DNA of 64,000 nucleotides, taken from NCBI GenBank assembly GCA_951802425.1, contig OX637805.1, positions 1,054,001 through 1,118,000 of the forward strand. Direction: 5' to 3'. The DNA is from Clavaria fumosa. Its lineage: Eukaryota; Basidiomycota; Agaricomycetes; Agaricales; Clavariaceae. Below, piece by piece: positions 11,655 to 22,532 of the stretch. Both the position numbers and the translations under genes were made by a program. How positions within the stretch are numbered: position 1 is the first letter of the stretch; the number at the start of each line of letters is the position of its first letter. The notes beneath the pieces are model-generated. The model ran no database searches and was not told the DNA's origin. It saw nothing but the letters and a program-made list of their open reading frames with translations.

Positions 11655-12510
11655 AGGCGGACCTCGTCGCGCAGGTCTACTTGTTCTGGCGCGTGTCGCC
11701 GCTCGAGTTCGCCATCTGGCTCGCAGCGGTGATATACACGTCCGTCGCGACGTCGCTAGCGCTGCCGTGGGGTAACTTCCTCGGGGTCACGGTGCGTGCG
11801 GAACACGGCACGGAGACGACGCGCGATGTGTACATCCCCTCGACGACGGCGGTGGCGACGGTGGTAATGGCAGCAGCGGCAAGGGGCTCGGCATCGTCAA
11901 CCCGGACGTGGAGGTGCACCCGCCGTCGCCGGGAGTCCTGATTTACCGACTAGAGGAGGACTACATCTACCCGAACGCGAGCCGCATGGACACGGTGCTG
12001 GTGGACTACGTCAAGGCGCACATGCGCCGCGTGTCAACGTCGCGCCCGTGGAACGACCCCAGAGCGGCGAACGCGGGAGCGGGGCAGGCGCAGAACGCGA
12101 CGAAGCCTAAGCTACATGTTATCGTGCTTGACTTTTCTACGATGTGCGTTGGCGGACCGACCGTCCCGTTGAGGTGGGCGGTTTTTCTTTCGTGCTTTCC
12201 CCGTTTTTACCTGCACGCATCGAGACTGAAAATACAAGTCCCCAGTTCCACTTTGCGAGCATCCTGTCACCATTGATACGGCACGCGTTGGTCTCCGCCG
12301 GGTTCGGCGCAGGGCTCTGGTCGTGGGCACCCCCTCGAGGTGGCGTCGGTGGTCCCATACCGCAGGGGGGCCATGCAGGTGGCCGATGAGACGCTGGGGA
12401 AGGAGGAGGCAGCAGCAGCAACAGGAGTGCAGGACGATTTGGAGGCGGTGGCCGCGCCGCGCAAGCGGAAGGCCGGCTCGGACGGGGCATCGGTGGGCCG
12501 GGCATGTCGA
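11655..12510 (+). pseudogene. Decayed C-terminal fragment of a SulP sulfate permease
   Basis: The fragment starts inside the membrane domain (FWRVSPLEFAIWLAAV) and runs into the cytoplasmic STAS region (GVLIYRLEEDYIYPNASRM, VDYVKAHMRR, RPWNDP, HVIVLDFSTM, then ADRPVE, an intron, and FHFASILSPLIRHALVSAGFG). The family has about 12 membrane helices upstream, all missing here. There are internal losses: the stretch between LAAV and IYTS, and most of the DTTGVQ-like helix after LDFSTM. A 1-nt frameshift lies near 11840 and another near 12330. No start codon or N-terminal domain is present. It is best read as a relic of a sulfate transporter; GC content is higher than in the flanks. Confidence 0.8.
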
Positions 12511-13359
12511 TCAAGATGTTTCTTCCTCTCCTTGACCAAGGCAATGGTATTGTCTTGCTCTGCAAATTCTTCTGCCTTGGGCGAGAGCTATATGTTTGGC
12601 AGGTCTACGGCAATTACAAGATTGCTGAGGTCAAGTCGTTTGACCGTGGTAAAGATCAATTCATTCATTGAGTACTAGTTGATGTTGGTGCAAATGGCAT
12701 TGGCAATGAGCTCACAACAAAGTTAGATTTATGATTAGGCTCTCCAGAAAAACCCAGGATTGTTCAATTGAAAGTTCAAAGGGTACTACCAGGATGCTTC
12801 CCAACTAACAGTGCTTGACAAAGTTTCATGAATACATACAGGGCAGCCACAAATTCTGACAAAACCCATCAGAATCAATTCAAATTCATATGCACATTTG
12901 AAATGTACAATCTCTGGCCAGATCACCAGGCTGGTCACAACCCCAGTCTTCCGGTCTCCTGTAACATTGCCTCGGAACAGGCTGAACATGGGAATTATCA
13001 TTGTAACCTAAATGCTTGAGCCAACCTTTCTGCATATGAACTAGCGAGGCAATTAGCCACGGCGGGGAACCGAATCAAGCACACTCTCGTCAACTGATCT
13101 ACGGTTATGAGTTGTCCCTGGCACGATTCCTTGAGCTCCTAATCGAATCCAGCAACCAAAGTGGCATCGGAATTCGTTGCCCCGATTCGGAAGGATGCGA
13201 AATATCAGCCCCAGTGAGAAGTCCTTTGACACTAGCTGACACTATGTGACAGAAACTGACTGAGTCGGATAACATCACCCCAAACCATTAGTTCGCACAA
13301 CTCCTGGCTCAATCCGTCCCTGCCTGATCAGTCGATTGTAGCCAGCATTTCTGATATTA
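12511..13359. other. No gene recognised
   Basis: This AT-richer stretch separates the permease relic from the next minus-strand gene. Short open frames occur on both strands but none shows motifs or splicing support. Confidence 0.5.
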
Positions 13360-14825
13360 TCAGAAAACTTGTACAATTGTCAATTGCTTCACCCATTCCC
13401 TGGCCTCCTCCATCGCTCGCCCGTTCTCCAGCCTTCTCCTTCGCTTCCTTGCTCGTCCTCCTTTCCCTGAGCATGTAGTGGCCATTAATTTCGTGATCTT
13501 GCAGTCTGAAAATGCTCGTAAGAATGATACAGATGAAAGAAAGCGTTAGCATACCTTGACACGATCATTGTAAGTCTAAAACAAGCTGGATAAGTGGCTG
13601 AGCTACGGCAAAGAAAGTAAAATACCTGAAGCTTTTCTTTGTCCTGTTGAACGTCACTCCAGAACTCTTCAAATTGGCCCAGAGTTCCAGTTAGATTTGC
13701 GGCCTTCCATTCGCGAGCACATTCCCATCTATAAAGCCATCACAACACAAGAGAATGGACAAGAATTTGGACCACTTACTTTGGTGACACAGTCTGTGGC
13801 GGCTGCCACGAGCCTCGGCCACCTTTTCCAGCCTTCTTCTGTGTTTGCGGCGCTGTGGTGACTGCTATTTCGGACACATGAACTGGCTGCTGGGCCTGCT
13901 GGGTACTAGTCGACGTTGACGGACTTGCTTTTGAATTGACAAAGCTAATGAAAACAAATGTCAGTAGATTGAATAATAGAGTAATGGAGTTACCTGTCAA
14001 TAGCCTCGACTAAACGTTTGACCTTTCCCTCCAAAAGTCCCGCATCAACCCCGCGATCTTGAACAAGGTGCTCGAGAAGGGCAACCAGCCCAACCAGTCC
14101 AAACTTTCCACGTATGACAAGGGGCTTGATATTGTCGATTTTGTGCGGGAGAAGCACATTGAGCTTCTGATCCCATACCTCCCAAATGTCTGCATCGTTT
14201 GCAATGTCCTTCGTCAAGTCTTTGGGTGGCAAGCTGTAGGAGGCGAGCGGATGTGTTTTATTTGCCAGAGGGACGTGTTTTGGAAGTTTCTTGACCTTCT
14301 CGCGAAGCGTTTGAAGGACAGGGTTAAGGTTTGCTGTGGAGAATATAGGGCGGGCAGGCAGCAGCATAGGTTGGGACACAGGATTGAGCATGTCAAGCGA
14401 AGAAGGGCGGGGTTGCTGAGATCCTTGCATGGCAAGATTGAGCGAGACAGGTTGGGATAGAGGATGATTTTCAGTCGAGGTTAGAATTTATTTGCCATTG
14501 TAGAAGCAGCACGATTCGAACCTTGTACAGTCAGCAGACCACTGAGAGAGTCGATGTTGATTGTAAAATTTGCTCTGAAGGTTATCTAGAGATGAGTTTG
14601 ACTTGGCTCAGAGGCATATATAATATTACTCACCTCATTGAAACCACGTTGTCTCTTTCTAACCCAGGATTGTTGGGTTGCACGCTCCTCTAAGCCCATT
14701 CCTGCCTCCAACTCACGCTGTGCTGCATGATCATACCAGGTTCGTGTTGGAATTGCCCGGCCTTCGGGAGGGGCCTGACAGTACTTCTGACATGTGCAAA
14801 TTCTCGTTCCAGACCCCATGGCCAT
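13360..14825 (-). CDS. Multi-exon gene of unknown function with a CxCx3C N-terminus
   Basis: I do not recognise the family. From the start at 14825 the first exon gives RICTCQKYCQAPPEGR and RTWYDHA, a small Cys cluster (C-x-C-x3-C) followed by a conserved-looking R-x-W-x-x-H; similar starts occur in multicopy Agaricomycete genes that often sit near transposons. Later exons with good splice signals give a 140-residue block (14430-14005, PRPSSLDMLNPVSQP to GKVKRLVEAID), a Ser/Thr/Gln block, WECAREWKAANLTGTLGQFEEFW, and a basic nuclear-signal-like tail (GGRARKRRRR). The join between the second and third exons (14535-14425) does not keep frame with any splice pair I tried, so the gene may be broken there. 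The stop is at 13360-13362. Confidence 0.5.
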
Positions 14826-15257
14826 GAAATGGAAGCAGAGATGGGGGAAAATGAGTTCTATTCAGGTTCTAAGTACGACACGAGTCTGAATGTGCCAGTC
14901 GATGTCAGATTTGATCACCAGCATCGACCCAAGTCAGCCAAAGTCACGGGGTGTCAACGCACTCTTCACTGGGTATCAGCGCCCAACGTGTGTAGCCGCG
15001 GCGCGCGCCAAGTCCCCTTGGTCGCATTCGCCTTCACAGTTGTTGGGATCATTGATATGCATCAACGCATGAGCGCATGCATAAGGATTGTCAGTGATGC
15101 CCGTGAGTGGGGCATAAACTTTCCTTGCTTGTCGCCCGGGTGCCCAGCGTGGTAGTAATGTAGAATGTCATTTCGACGGAATAAGAATTGCTGTAGGGTG
15201 AAATCGGGAGGGGCGTAAAGCGGCAGTTTTTTCACGACGGGGCTTTCCTCCCTCTCC
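14826..15257. other. Divergent promoter region of the laccase gene
   Basis: This lies between the minus-strand unknown gene and the laccase. The last 100 nt before the laccase ATG have a pyrimidine-rich patch (CTTTCCTCCCTCTCC). I see no clear TATA box and did not identify metal- or xenobiotic-response elements. Confidence 0.4.
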
Positions 15258-17813
15258 ATGTTGTCCCTCGTCCTCGTTGCGCTTCTCTTGGCGCGGTATG
15301 GCAGGGTGTATGCCCTCATTGGGCCAGTCGCCGACTTGACCATAAGCAACGTCGACATTGCGCCTGATGGATTCAACCGCGGGTAATCGTCTCTTGTCGT
15401 TCGCGTTTGACGCGCGCTCATCACCGCCATGGTCTCGCAAGAACCGTCCTCGCTGGTGGCACATTCCCGGGTCCGCTCATCTCAGGGATGAAGGTGGTTA
15501 CACGTCGATGTTCGAGTTGTTGCCCATTTTTCCACTTATCGCTTTCTTCAGGGCGACTCTTTCCAGCTCAACGTGGTCAACAAGCTGACAGACCAAGACC
15601 AGGTGACAGCGACTTCAATCGTGAGCCCTCTGTTCCCGTGTCACTCATCCATAAAGTATCTGAGCTGATGCGACGCGCGGGCTTTCACTAGCACTGGGTG
15701 AGCCGTCGGGTTTCCTTCAGAAGGATATCAAACCGACATCAACGGTGTCCACTTCCTCCACAGCACGGCATCTTTCAACGAGGTTCCAGCTGGGCTGACG
15801 GTGCACCCTCTCAATGCATTTCTATTTCTCAGACGTTGACTGAATGTATTCGGCAGGCGTAGACTTTGTCACGCAATGTCCCATCTCAACAGGCCATGCG
15901 TTCCTCTACCGGTTTAACCCGCTTGAGCAAGCAGGCACCTTCTGGTACCACTCGCACATTGCGACGCAGTACTGCGACGGTCTCCGGGGACCATTAGTCA
16001 TCTACGACCCACAGGATCCGAACGCTTTGTTATATGATGTGGACGACGGTAGGCACATGCCCCGTTCCTTCTCTTGCACAACTGATGAAGAACACCGATT
16101 CCTTTTGACCTGCAGAGAGCACGGTTGTCACGCTAGCAGATTGGTCAGCCCCACGTCACTAAGTATTGCTGTTCTCATAAACCAATTATAGGTTCCACGT
16201 CAAAGCGAGCCAGAATCCCGCTTCGCCTGACGCGACTCTCATCAACGGTAAAGGGCGTTATCCTGGAGGACCTGCGGCCGAACTCGCAGTGGTCAATGTA
16301 ACGCAGGGGAAACGATATCGCCTCCGGATTGTCGCGATGTCGTGTGGTGCGAACCGCTATTCTTGTCTGGTTGTCATCACGGCACCTCTCACCATTTCTT
16401 TCCCTCACAGTCTCCAACTTCATTTTCTCGATTGACGGCCACAGCTTCACCGTCATTGAGGCGGACGGCGTGTCTACGAAACCAGTTGTCGCAAGCTCCC
16501 TTCAAATATTCGCGGGTCAACGATATTCGGTGGTGCTCCAAGCAACCCAGTCCGTCAACAATTATTGTGCGTTCTCGGATCCCTTCTCCCATTATCACCC
16601 AACTTAAAGTTTACACAACGCCACTGACGATAACTAGGGATTCGCGCCAAGCCCAATGTCGGCCCCACAAATTTCACTGGTGGCGTAAACAGCGCCATCC
16701 TACGCTACTCAGGCGCTCCGCTCTCCCCACCGAACCCGCCGTCGCCACCGCCGCCCACACCAACGACGCTTCTGCAAGAGTCCTCGCTAAGCCCACTGCT
16801 CGCGCCAGGGGTGCCGGGCGGCAACGGCCCGGCAGACGTCTCGCTGAACTTGTTGTTCACGCTGGGCGGCGCGGACGGGGCGCGGTTCCTCGTGAACGGC
16901 GCGTCATACGTGCCGCCGCCCCTGCCTGTCCTGCTGCAGATCCTGAGCGGCGCCTCCCGCGCGCAGGACCTCCTCCCGTCCGGCAGCGTGTATGTTCTGC
17001 CCTTGAACGCGACTGTCGAGGTCTCTATGCCTGCCGGCATCGTGGGCGGCCCGCACCCGTTCCATTTGCACGGGGTCCGTGCAACGTCCCTTTTTTCTTA
17101 CTCAGAATCACCCGGTGCTCATGCTCTCTTTTTTCGTTCCCTTTCCAACAACACAGCACGCGTTTGACGTGGTGCGGGGTGCGGGCAGCATGACTTACAA
17201 CTACGCAAACCCTGTACGACGAGACGTCGTCTCCATCGGCGCGAAGGGGGACAACGTCACGTTCAGGTTCAGAACAGACAACCCCGGTCCATGGCTTTTG
17301 CATTGGTGCGCATTTTTATTTCGTCTAAAGGCCGGAATAGGCTGCCTTACATTTCTCCGTGTATCAGTCATATTGACCGGCATCTGACCGCGTGCGTCTT
17401 GTTTTACTTTCTTTCGAAAAGTTATATCTGAACGTCCGTTGCCCAGCGGACTCGCAATCGTATTCGCAGAGGCACCCACGACTCCGCCCTCTCAATTAAA
17501 CCCAGTTCCGCGTGAGTTCCCTCAACTATTAATAAAATGCTAGAAGCCTCACCTCGAATCTACTACTGCAGAGGAATGGCAAGACTTGTGTCCCATATAC
17601 AACGCACAACTTGCCACGACATCTTCGCAGACGCAGACTTCCTCGACGCCCACGCAGACGAACCCGACGTCCGCGCAACCCAGTAGCTCTCCGGCTAATT
17701 CATCAGACGCACAGCGTTCCCCAGCATTGGACTTTTATAGCATCTTGACGATTTTCTTTATCGTTTGGCAAATTGGCAAATGGAATGGTAGCATATACTC
17801 GGACTTCTTATAA
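15258..17813 (+). CDS. Laccase (multicopper oxidase), 14 exons including a 6-nt microexon
   Basis: Laccases oxidise phenols while reducing O2 to water and act outside the cell, for example in lignin or melanin metabolism. Fourteen exons join in frame to 578 residues: 15258-15382, 15442-15493, 15552-15620, 15692-15697, 15764-15800, 15857-16048, 16116-16143, 16192-16346, 16411-16566, 16638-17074, 17157-17305, 17368-17391, 17447-17511 and 17572-17813. A signal peptide precedes IGPVADLTI. All four copper motifs are restored by splicing: HWHG (its HW is the 6-nt exon), [16 protein letters not shown] and HCHIDRH. In the last motif Arg replaces the usual aromatic residue and Thr the usual Glu; the axial position is Leu. 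Unusual additions are a Pro-rich insert near [12 protein letters not shown] and a Ser/Thr/Gln-rich C-terminal extension ending in a hydrophobic stretch ([15 protein letters not shown]) that could be a membrane anchor or an unspliced 3' end. Confidence 0.9.
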
Positions 17814-18079
17814 TACCGTACTGGAATGCACAACTCGTCTCACATCAGCAGCCGACGCAGAATGTCGCCAAGTTCTTATTCGTCTGAGCAAAGCAGCTCA
17901 AAGCAGCTCATCGCAGAGACGACGGAGGGTAACGCGGTCACGTGTCGCCCACACCCATGAAACTAACACGCCACAGGCACTTCAGAGCGTGAAGAGTCAG
18001 TATAGTTAGTAATAGATTGGATGAAAAACACAGAGAACAGCACGGTCCGTAACAGAAGGGAGACCTTGACATCCAAGGA

Positions 18080-20188
18080 CTACAATTCTGAAGCCCACGG
18101 GATTGGCCTGACGAAGCATTGCAGCGGGTGCGTCGTGACGGTCTCAATCGCAGCCATACCGTCGAACTCTTCAGGCACCTTGTCGAGGAAGAAAGACATC
18201 TGGATCAATGCCAAGTACATACGCAACTCCAGAATCTAAACGAGAATTGCGGTTCAGGAATGAGGAGAAATTCTCATACAAGACAAGAATATCGAACTAC
18301 TCACTGCCAATTTCTGCCCAAAACACCCACGAAAGCCGAACGAGAACGGCATCCACGGACCCGCATTGGGATTAAATGTTCCGCTAGCCGTCAGCCACCT
18401 CTCTGGCTTAAATGCGCCGCAATCCTCCTCATCCCAATACCCGACTTTCCGCCCGCTCTTCCTGCTACTCTCACTCCTCACCCCATCTAGTCCATCCGAA
18501 ATGGCTTTGTACGACGCAGACTCATACCGCTGGGTATACGCTAGTGGCAGCACGACTGGGGTGCCTTTTGGTATAGGGTGTCCCAGTACAGTGGTATCGC
18601 AAGTCGCGTCTCGCACCACGACGGTTGCAGTCCCAGAGACGCGCAGGATTTCGTACACGACAGCAGAGAGGTAAGGGAGACGTTCAGTACTCGAGAGTTC
18701 CTCGAAGGTCGCTATTCGCTGACCGGGAGGCGGAAGCTTGTCCACGAGCTCTTCACGGAGTTTATGTTGCACTTGTGGATGGTGAGAGAGAATTTTGACT
18801 GCCCATTGTACCGTGCTTGCCGTCGCTGCGAGGGCGAGTGCATTAAAATGGGGTGAAAGGGCAACATCTCAGCATCCAAATACATACTCTCTGAGCCTCC
18901 AAGCGCATAAGTAGCTAACTCGTCGAGGATTTCGTTCCTGCTTAATGCCTCTTCTCCTTTAAGACAATCCTCCTTCTCTTTCTCAAGAATCATTTCGAGA
19001 ACATTGTCAGCCATACGAGCATCGGGTTTCTCCTCGTACTCCCTTGACGTTTCGCGAGCCTCCCGTGCTCTGTCAAGCTTGTCCTCAAGGAATCCATAGA
19101 CTATCTTGCGAGCATGGTTCCATTCAGTGTCGAAAGTCCTAGTCCACCACGTAACGAGTGAAGGAATTGGGAAGAAAGTGTTTCTGCTAATAGTTTCGAG
19201 GAGTTGCTCGAGTGCACGAGCCAAAGTTGGGGTAGGAGGGCGTTGAGATGCGGCGGCTTGAGGGTCGGATTCCATTAGTTCGATGGCAGCGGCGATGCTG
19301 TTGAATGAGGCTCCGAAGGTGATAGATGTTATCACGTCGATGCTCGAGAGCCGAATGTCGTCCATGGCGTTGAAAGCGCGTTCTGTAAATCCTTCTTTCC
19401 GCAGTCTCTCTGAAGAGAGAGACCATAGTCGTATCATCTCCATGATGCTTTCTGTCATTCTAGGAACCATGCGAGCGAGATATGGGGCAGTCATTGACAG
19501 CCCAAACCTAATTGGGGTGAGATCATCATCAACATGGATGCGTCGCAGACAGGATCTGCCACTCACCAGCGCTTGTGATGTTTGAGCATGCTACCGGTAG
19601 GCAAACCGACCATTCCTTGAGGTGTAGTCGCGTAAAACCTGTTTATTGTGTCAATCAATACATGCCTCAAATCGTCGATGCGCTATCCAAAAATAACGGG
19701 ACTCACGACTTGGAAACTGCGTACGATCTATCGAATTCCGTGCCACGGTTGACAAGGATATCATGAATCTCTTGCGAATCCTTTCAACGCAGGGTTTGAA
19801 ATACAATTCGTTGGCATAGCACACAGGGAAACACTCACGGATAATACGACTATGACAGTCCCGAATCCAAAGTATCTGCTGACCCAACCTCTCCCAGGGC
19901 CAAAAACAAGCTAGGAAGCAGCGCACGACGTAAGGTGAGCAAGTTAATTTTGTTCAACAGATGCGAACATACTTGGGATATCGGACCAAACTTTTGTGCC
20001 ATCATATGGAACGGTACCCCCGCACATCGTGTTTTTTCGGCCACCCGGCGAAGGTAAGGGATGTCGCCGCCCATCCATGATAAATGATCGTTGTGCGGAA
20101 TGGCTGGAAGCGGACATGGCTTGAATGAGTAATAAATGAAGACTGCGAGTATAAGGAGCGGGGGTAATGCGAGTATGAGCGTTTCCAT
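18080..20188 (-). CDS. Cytochrome P450 monooxygenase, copy 1
   Basis: This is a microsomal heme-thiolate oxygenase of unknown substrate. The start METLILALPPLLILAVFIYYS was chosen because it opens the membrane anchor exactly where copy 2 does; an in-frame ATG at 20278 would add 30 residues not shared with copy 2. After the anchor comes a Pro-rich hinge (KPCPLPAIPHNDHL). Later exons give the LVFGPGRGWV segment, MTAPYLARMVPRM, the I-helix LGGSEST (across an intron at 18891), the K-helix EILR, the PERW motif FKPERW and the heme loop FSFGFRGCFG. The last exon ends RPIPWASEL. The exon order and splice signals match copy 2. The Ngaro element lies 163 nt upstream of this start on the same strand, so the native promoter is largely displaced. 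The stop faces the laccase stop, 267 nt away. Confidence 0.9.
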
Positions 20189-20350
20189 GAACAATGAAGT
20201 AGAGGAAGGTGGGAGAGGTTCGTTTAAAGCATCTGAGACTGTGTGACCCTGCATCACCGGCTGCTGCGGTAAGGTCATCAGGAAACAAACCTTATAAGCT
20301 AAACATGGCCACCTTACATCTTACGTCAAGAACGGCTAAACATGTGACTG

Positions 20351-20570
20351 CTTACTAAGCGGCAGATCTGTATCGATACGAAGCAATAGAACGGGTCAAA
20401 GCAGTCAGTGGTGTGGGTGAGGATAATCGTGGTTTGCTACCTGGGGAGCCAGGCAAGCCTGCTTGTGAGGGTCCAAGGAAAGGAGCAGGGATGAGCAAAC
20501 CAGAATAACTCGAGTGTGGGGTTTCGAGCCCGTTGAGCTCCGAGAGGTGCGGCGGAGGACACGGCTAACC
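20351..20570 (-). repeat. Ngaro split repeat B2
   Basis: This 220-bp unit begins CTTACTAAGCGGCAGATCTG on the + strand and ends ACGGCTAACC. It matches 20741-20960 base for base by eye and forms the outer 3' end of the element. Confidence 0.9.
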
Positions 20571-20606
20571 GAAACCGAGACACTGGCTGAGGGTGTGGTG
20601 GGTGGG

Positions 20607-20740
20607 TGAGAATGCGTCTGCTGGGGGAGAGAATGACTGGGGCGGACTGAGCACTGTCCGCGCCCTCATTCCCATTACTTTCTTAGTAAGCACTGGTTGT
20701 GGCCTAAACTTCACTAGCTCAGATTAGGCCAAACTGCGAG
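20607..20740 (-). repeat. Ngaro split repeat A2
   Basis: This 134-bp unit (TGAGAATGCGTCTGCTGGGG to CCAAACTGCGAG on the + strand) is identical by eye to A1 at 26022-26155. It touches B1 directly at 20740/20741, a junction of the kind expected in a circular intermediate. Confidence 0.9.
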
Positions 20741-20960
20741 CTTACTAAGCGGCAGATCTGTATCGATACGAAGCAATAGAACGGGTCAAAGCAGTCAGTG
20801 GTGTGGGTGAGGATAATCGTGGTTTGCTACCTGGGGAGCCAGGCAAGCCTGCTTGTGAGGGTCCAAGGAAAGGAGCAGGGATGAGCAAACCAGAATAACT
20901 CGAGTGTGGGGTTTCGAGCCCGTTGAGCTCCGAGAGGTGCGGCGGAGGACACGGCTAACC
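20741..20960 (-). repeat. Ngaro split repeat B1
   Basis: This is the internal copy of the 220-bp B unit, just downstream of the recombinase gene in element orientation, identical by eye to B2. Confidence 0.9.
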
Positions 20961-21059
20961 ATCAAGGAGCGTAGGCTTACAACAGTCGTGTACTCAGCGA
21001 CTCACCAACCTAAAAGACTGCGATGCTGATCAGATTCGAGTGGGCTGCACATTGTTTTA

Positions 21060-22532
21060 TTAGCGGGGGTGCCGGGTGCGACTATGGATGAATGACGACA
21101 TGGTGGACCGCACTGTGTCTGCTCGCGGATCACCATGACTACTAGCAATGAAGATGGGTAATATCTCATCAATCCGGCGCCAATAATCTATGAACGCATT
21201 TGATTTCCAGCGCCCGAGCACCATGACAATGTCGGGTGGGGTGCCGCGCAGTAACAGCTCGGTGGCACCTCCGATACGGAAGGCGTGTCCGGGCAGGGAT
21301 GTAAGCCCTGCGACTGCCCAGACTTCATTACACCGGGCCAGCATGGTGGTCTTCGTCAGAGTGGACCACCCTTGTGAGGAGGAGAAGGCGAAGAGAGGGG
21401 ATTGCATTGGGACAGCGACGTTCACCGCAAGGTGATTCTGGAGGTGTGCGATGGGGCTAGAGGGGTCTGAGATTGTGGTGAGGTGGATGTCCGCACCGGA
21501 ACTGCTTGTCTTCGTCTTCGGGATGTGGAAGTGGGTGTGCTCGACCCCGCCTGCCGTTTGACCGTGCCGCAGTTTAACGCAATTTGTGACATGGACGGAG
21601 GGGTCAAAGAGGGTGATGCTTGGTGGGACCAGCTCACCTAGCCGGCAGACTCCCCAAAACCCAACGCAAGCGGCAGCGAGCACAGCGGCGTCGCGGGTGT
21701 TTGTGTGGTCGAGGTGTGTAACGAGCGCATGCATATGCGCCAGAGTGACTGGTGCACGTTTGCGGCGTCTGGAGGAGTCGGGCACGAGTTTCTTAATGCC
21801 GTTGGACGTGATTCTAAGCATGTTGCCACCATTCCATGGGGCACCCTGGTAACTGTGCCAGAAATGGATTCCTGCGAGCCAGCCTGCAGCTGTCGACGAC
21901 GAAACCTTGCCTGCCCAGCTGGCTGCGAAGGCTGAGAGGAGGATTTCGGGAGCGGGTACGCGTTGCGTTTCCGGGATCTTGAGCGCGTCGCAGTACTGGG
22001 TGAACCTGAGAAGCCCGGCCCCATAATTCTCTCGCGTCTTGGTGTCGAGTGAAGCAAGCATGACCCTTGCCAGGATCTGTGCATCCACCTGCGGCACCAC
22101 GCATAGTAGGCTGAGTTGGCGACATGAGCCGAAGGGGGAGGTCCAATATTGCAACCGGTCCCTTGCAAGCACTGCAGGGCGTAATGGCGAGGGTGCGTGT
22201 TCGCGACCTCCTTTGGGCTTTCGGGGGTTTGTTGCTGGACTACCCACTCGCAATGCTGGTCGTGTCGGTACATGAGGTACCCGCATTGGGGAGGGAGGAG
22301 TAACCACTGTGGTCGCAGAGGCTGCCTCTGACAGGGCTAATGCCAGATGCAACGAATTACTACTAAACATGTGTGAGGAAAGGAGCGAGCTCCTCAGGGA
22401 GCCTAAAGCGGCATTGGAGCCTGTGCGCAAGGGTTCCCAACTCGCCTCGAGATATGGGATCTGCTTTGTTAAGTGATGACTCCACATAAGTGAGTACGTG
22501 GAGGACGTTCGTTGCCAGTCCAATGGTTTCAA
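21060..22532 (-). CDS. Ngaro tyrosine recombinase
   Basis: This 490-residue frame is uninterrupted. The catalytic residues of the tyrosine recombinase family are visible in order: Arg297 in CRLGEL, the His416-x-x-Arg419 pair in GHAFRIGG, Trp442 in VLGRWKS and the nucleophile Tyr450 in FIDYWRR. The N-terminal core-binding part contains LASLDTKTRENYGAGLLRF. The enzyme would integrate the circular DNA form of the element. The frame overlaps the end of the RT/RNase H frame by about 170 nt. The first 100 residues have no visible domain and the true start may lie further in. Confidence 0.9.
   Translation of the reverse strand: MKPLDWQRTSSTYSLMWSHHLTKQIPYLEASWEPLRTGSNAALGSLRSSLLSSHMFSSNSLHLALALSEAASATTVVTPPSPMRVPHVPTRPALRVGSPATNPRKPKGGREHAPSPLRPAVLARDRLQYWTSPFGSCRQLSLLCVVPQVDAQILARVMLASLDTKTRENYGAGLLRFTQYCDALKIPETQRVPAPEILLSAFAASWAGKVSSSTAAGWLAGIHFWHSYQGAPWNGGNMLRITSNGIKKLVPDSSRRRKRAPVTLAHMHALVTHLDHTNTRDAAVLAAACVGFWGVCRLGELVPPSITLFDPSVHVTNCVKLRHGQTAGGVEHTHFHIPKTKTSSSGADIHLTTISDPSSPIAHLQNHLAVNVAVPMQSPLFAFSSSQGWSTLTKTTMLARCNEVWAVAGLTSLPGHAFRIGGATELLLRGTPPDIVMVLGRWKSNAFIDYWRRIDEILPIFIASSHGDPRADTVRSTMSSFIHSRTRHPR

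Noticed and set aside
14495..14545. GGTTCGAATC on the minus strand, like a tRNA B box
   Set aside because: No A box at the right distance and no acceptor-stem complement; it lies in an exon/intron junction of the unknown gene.
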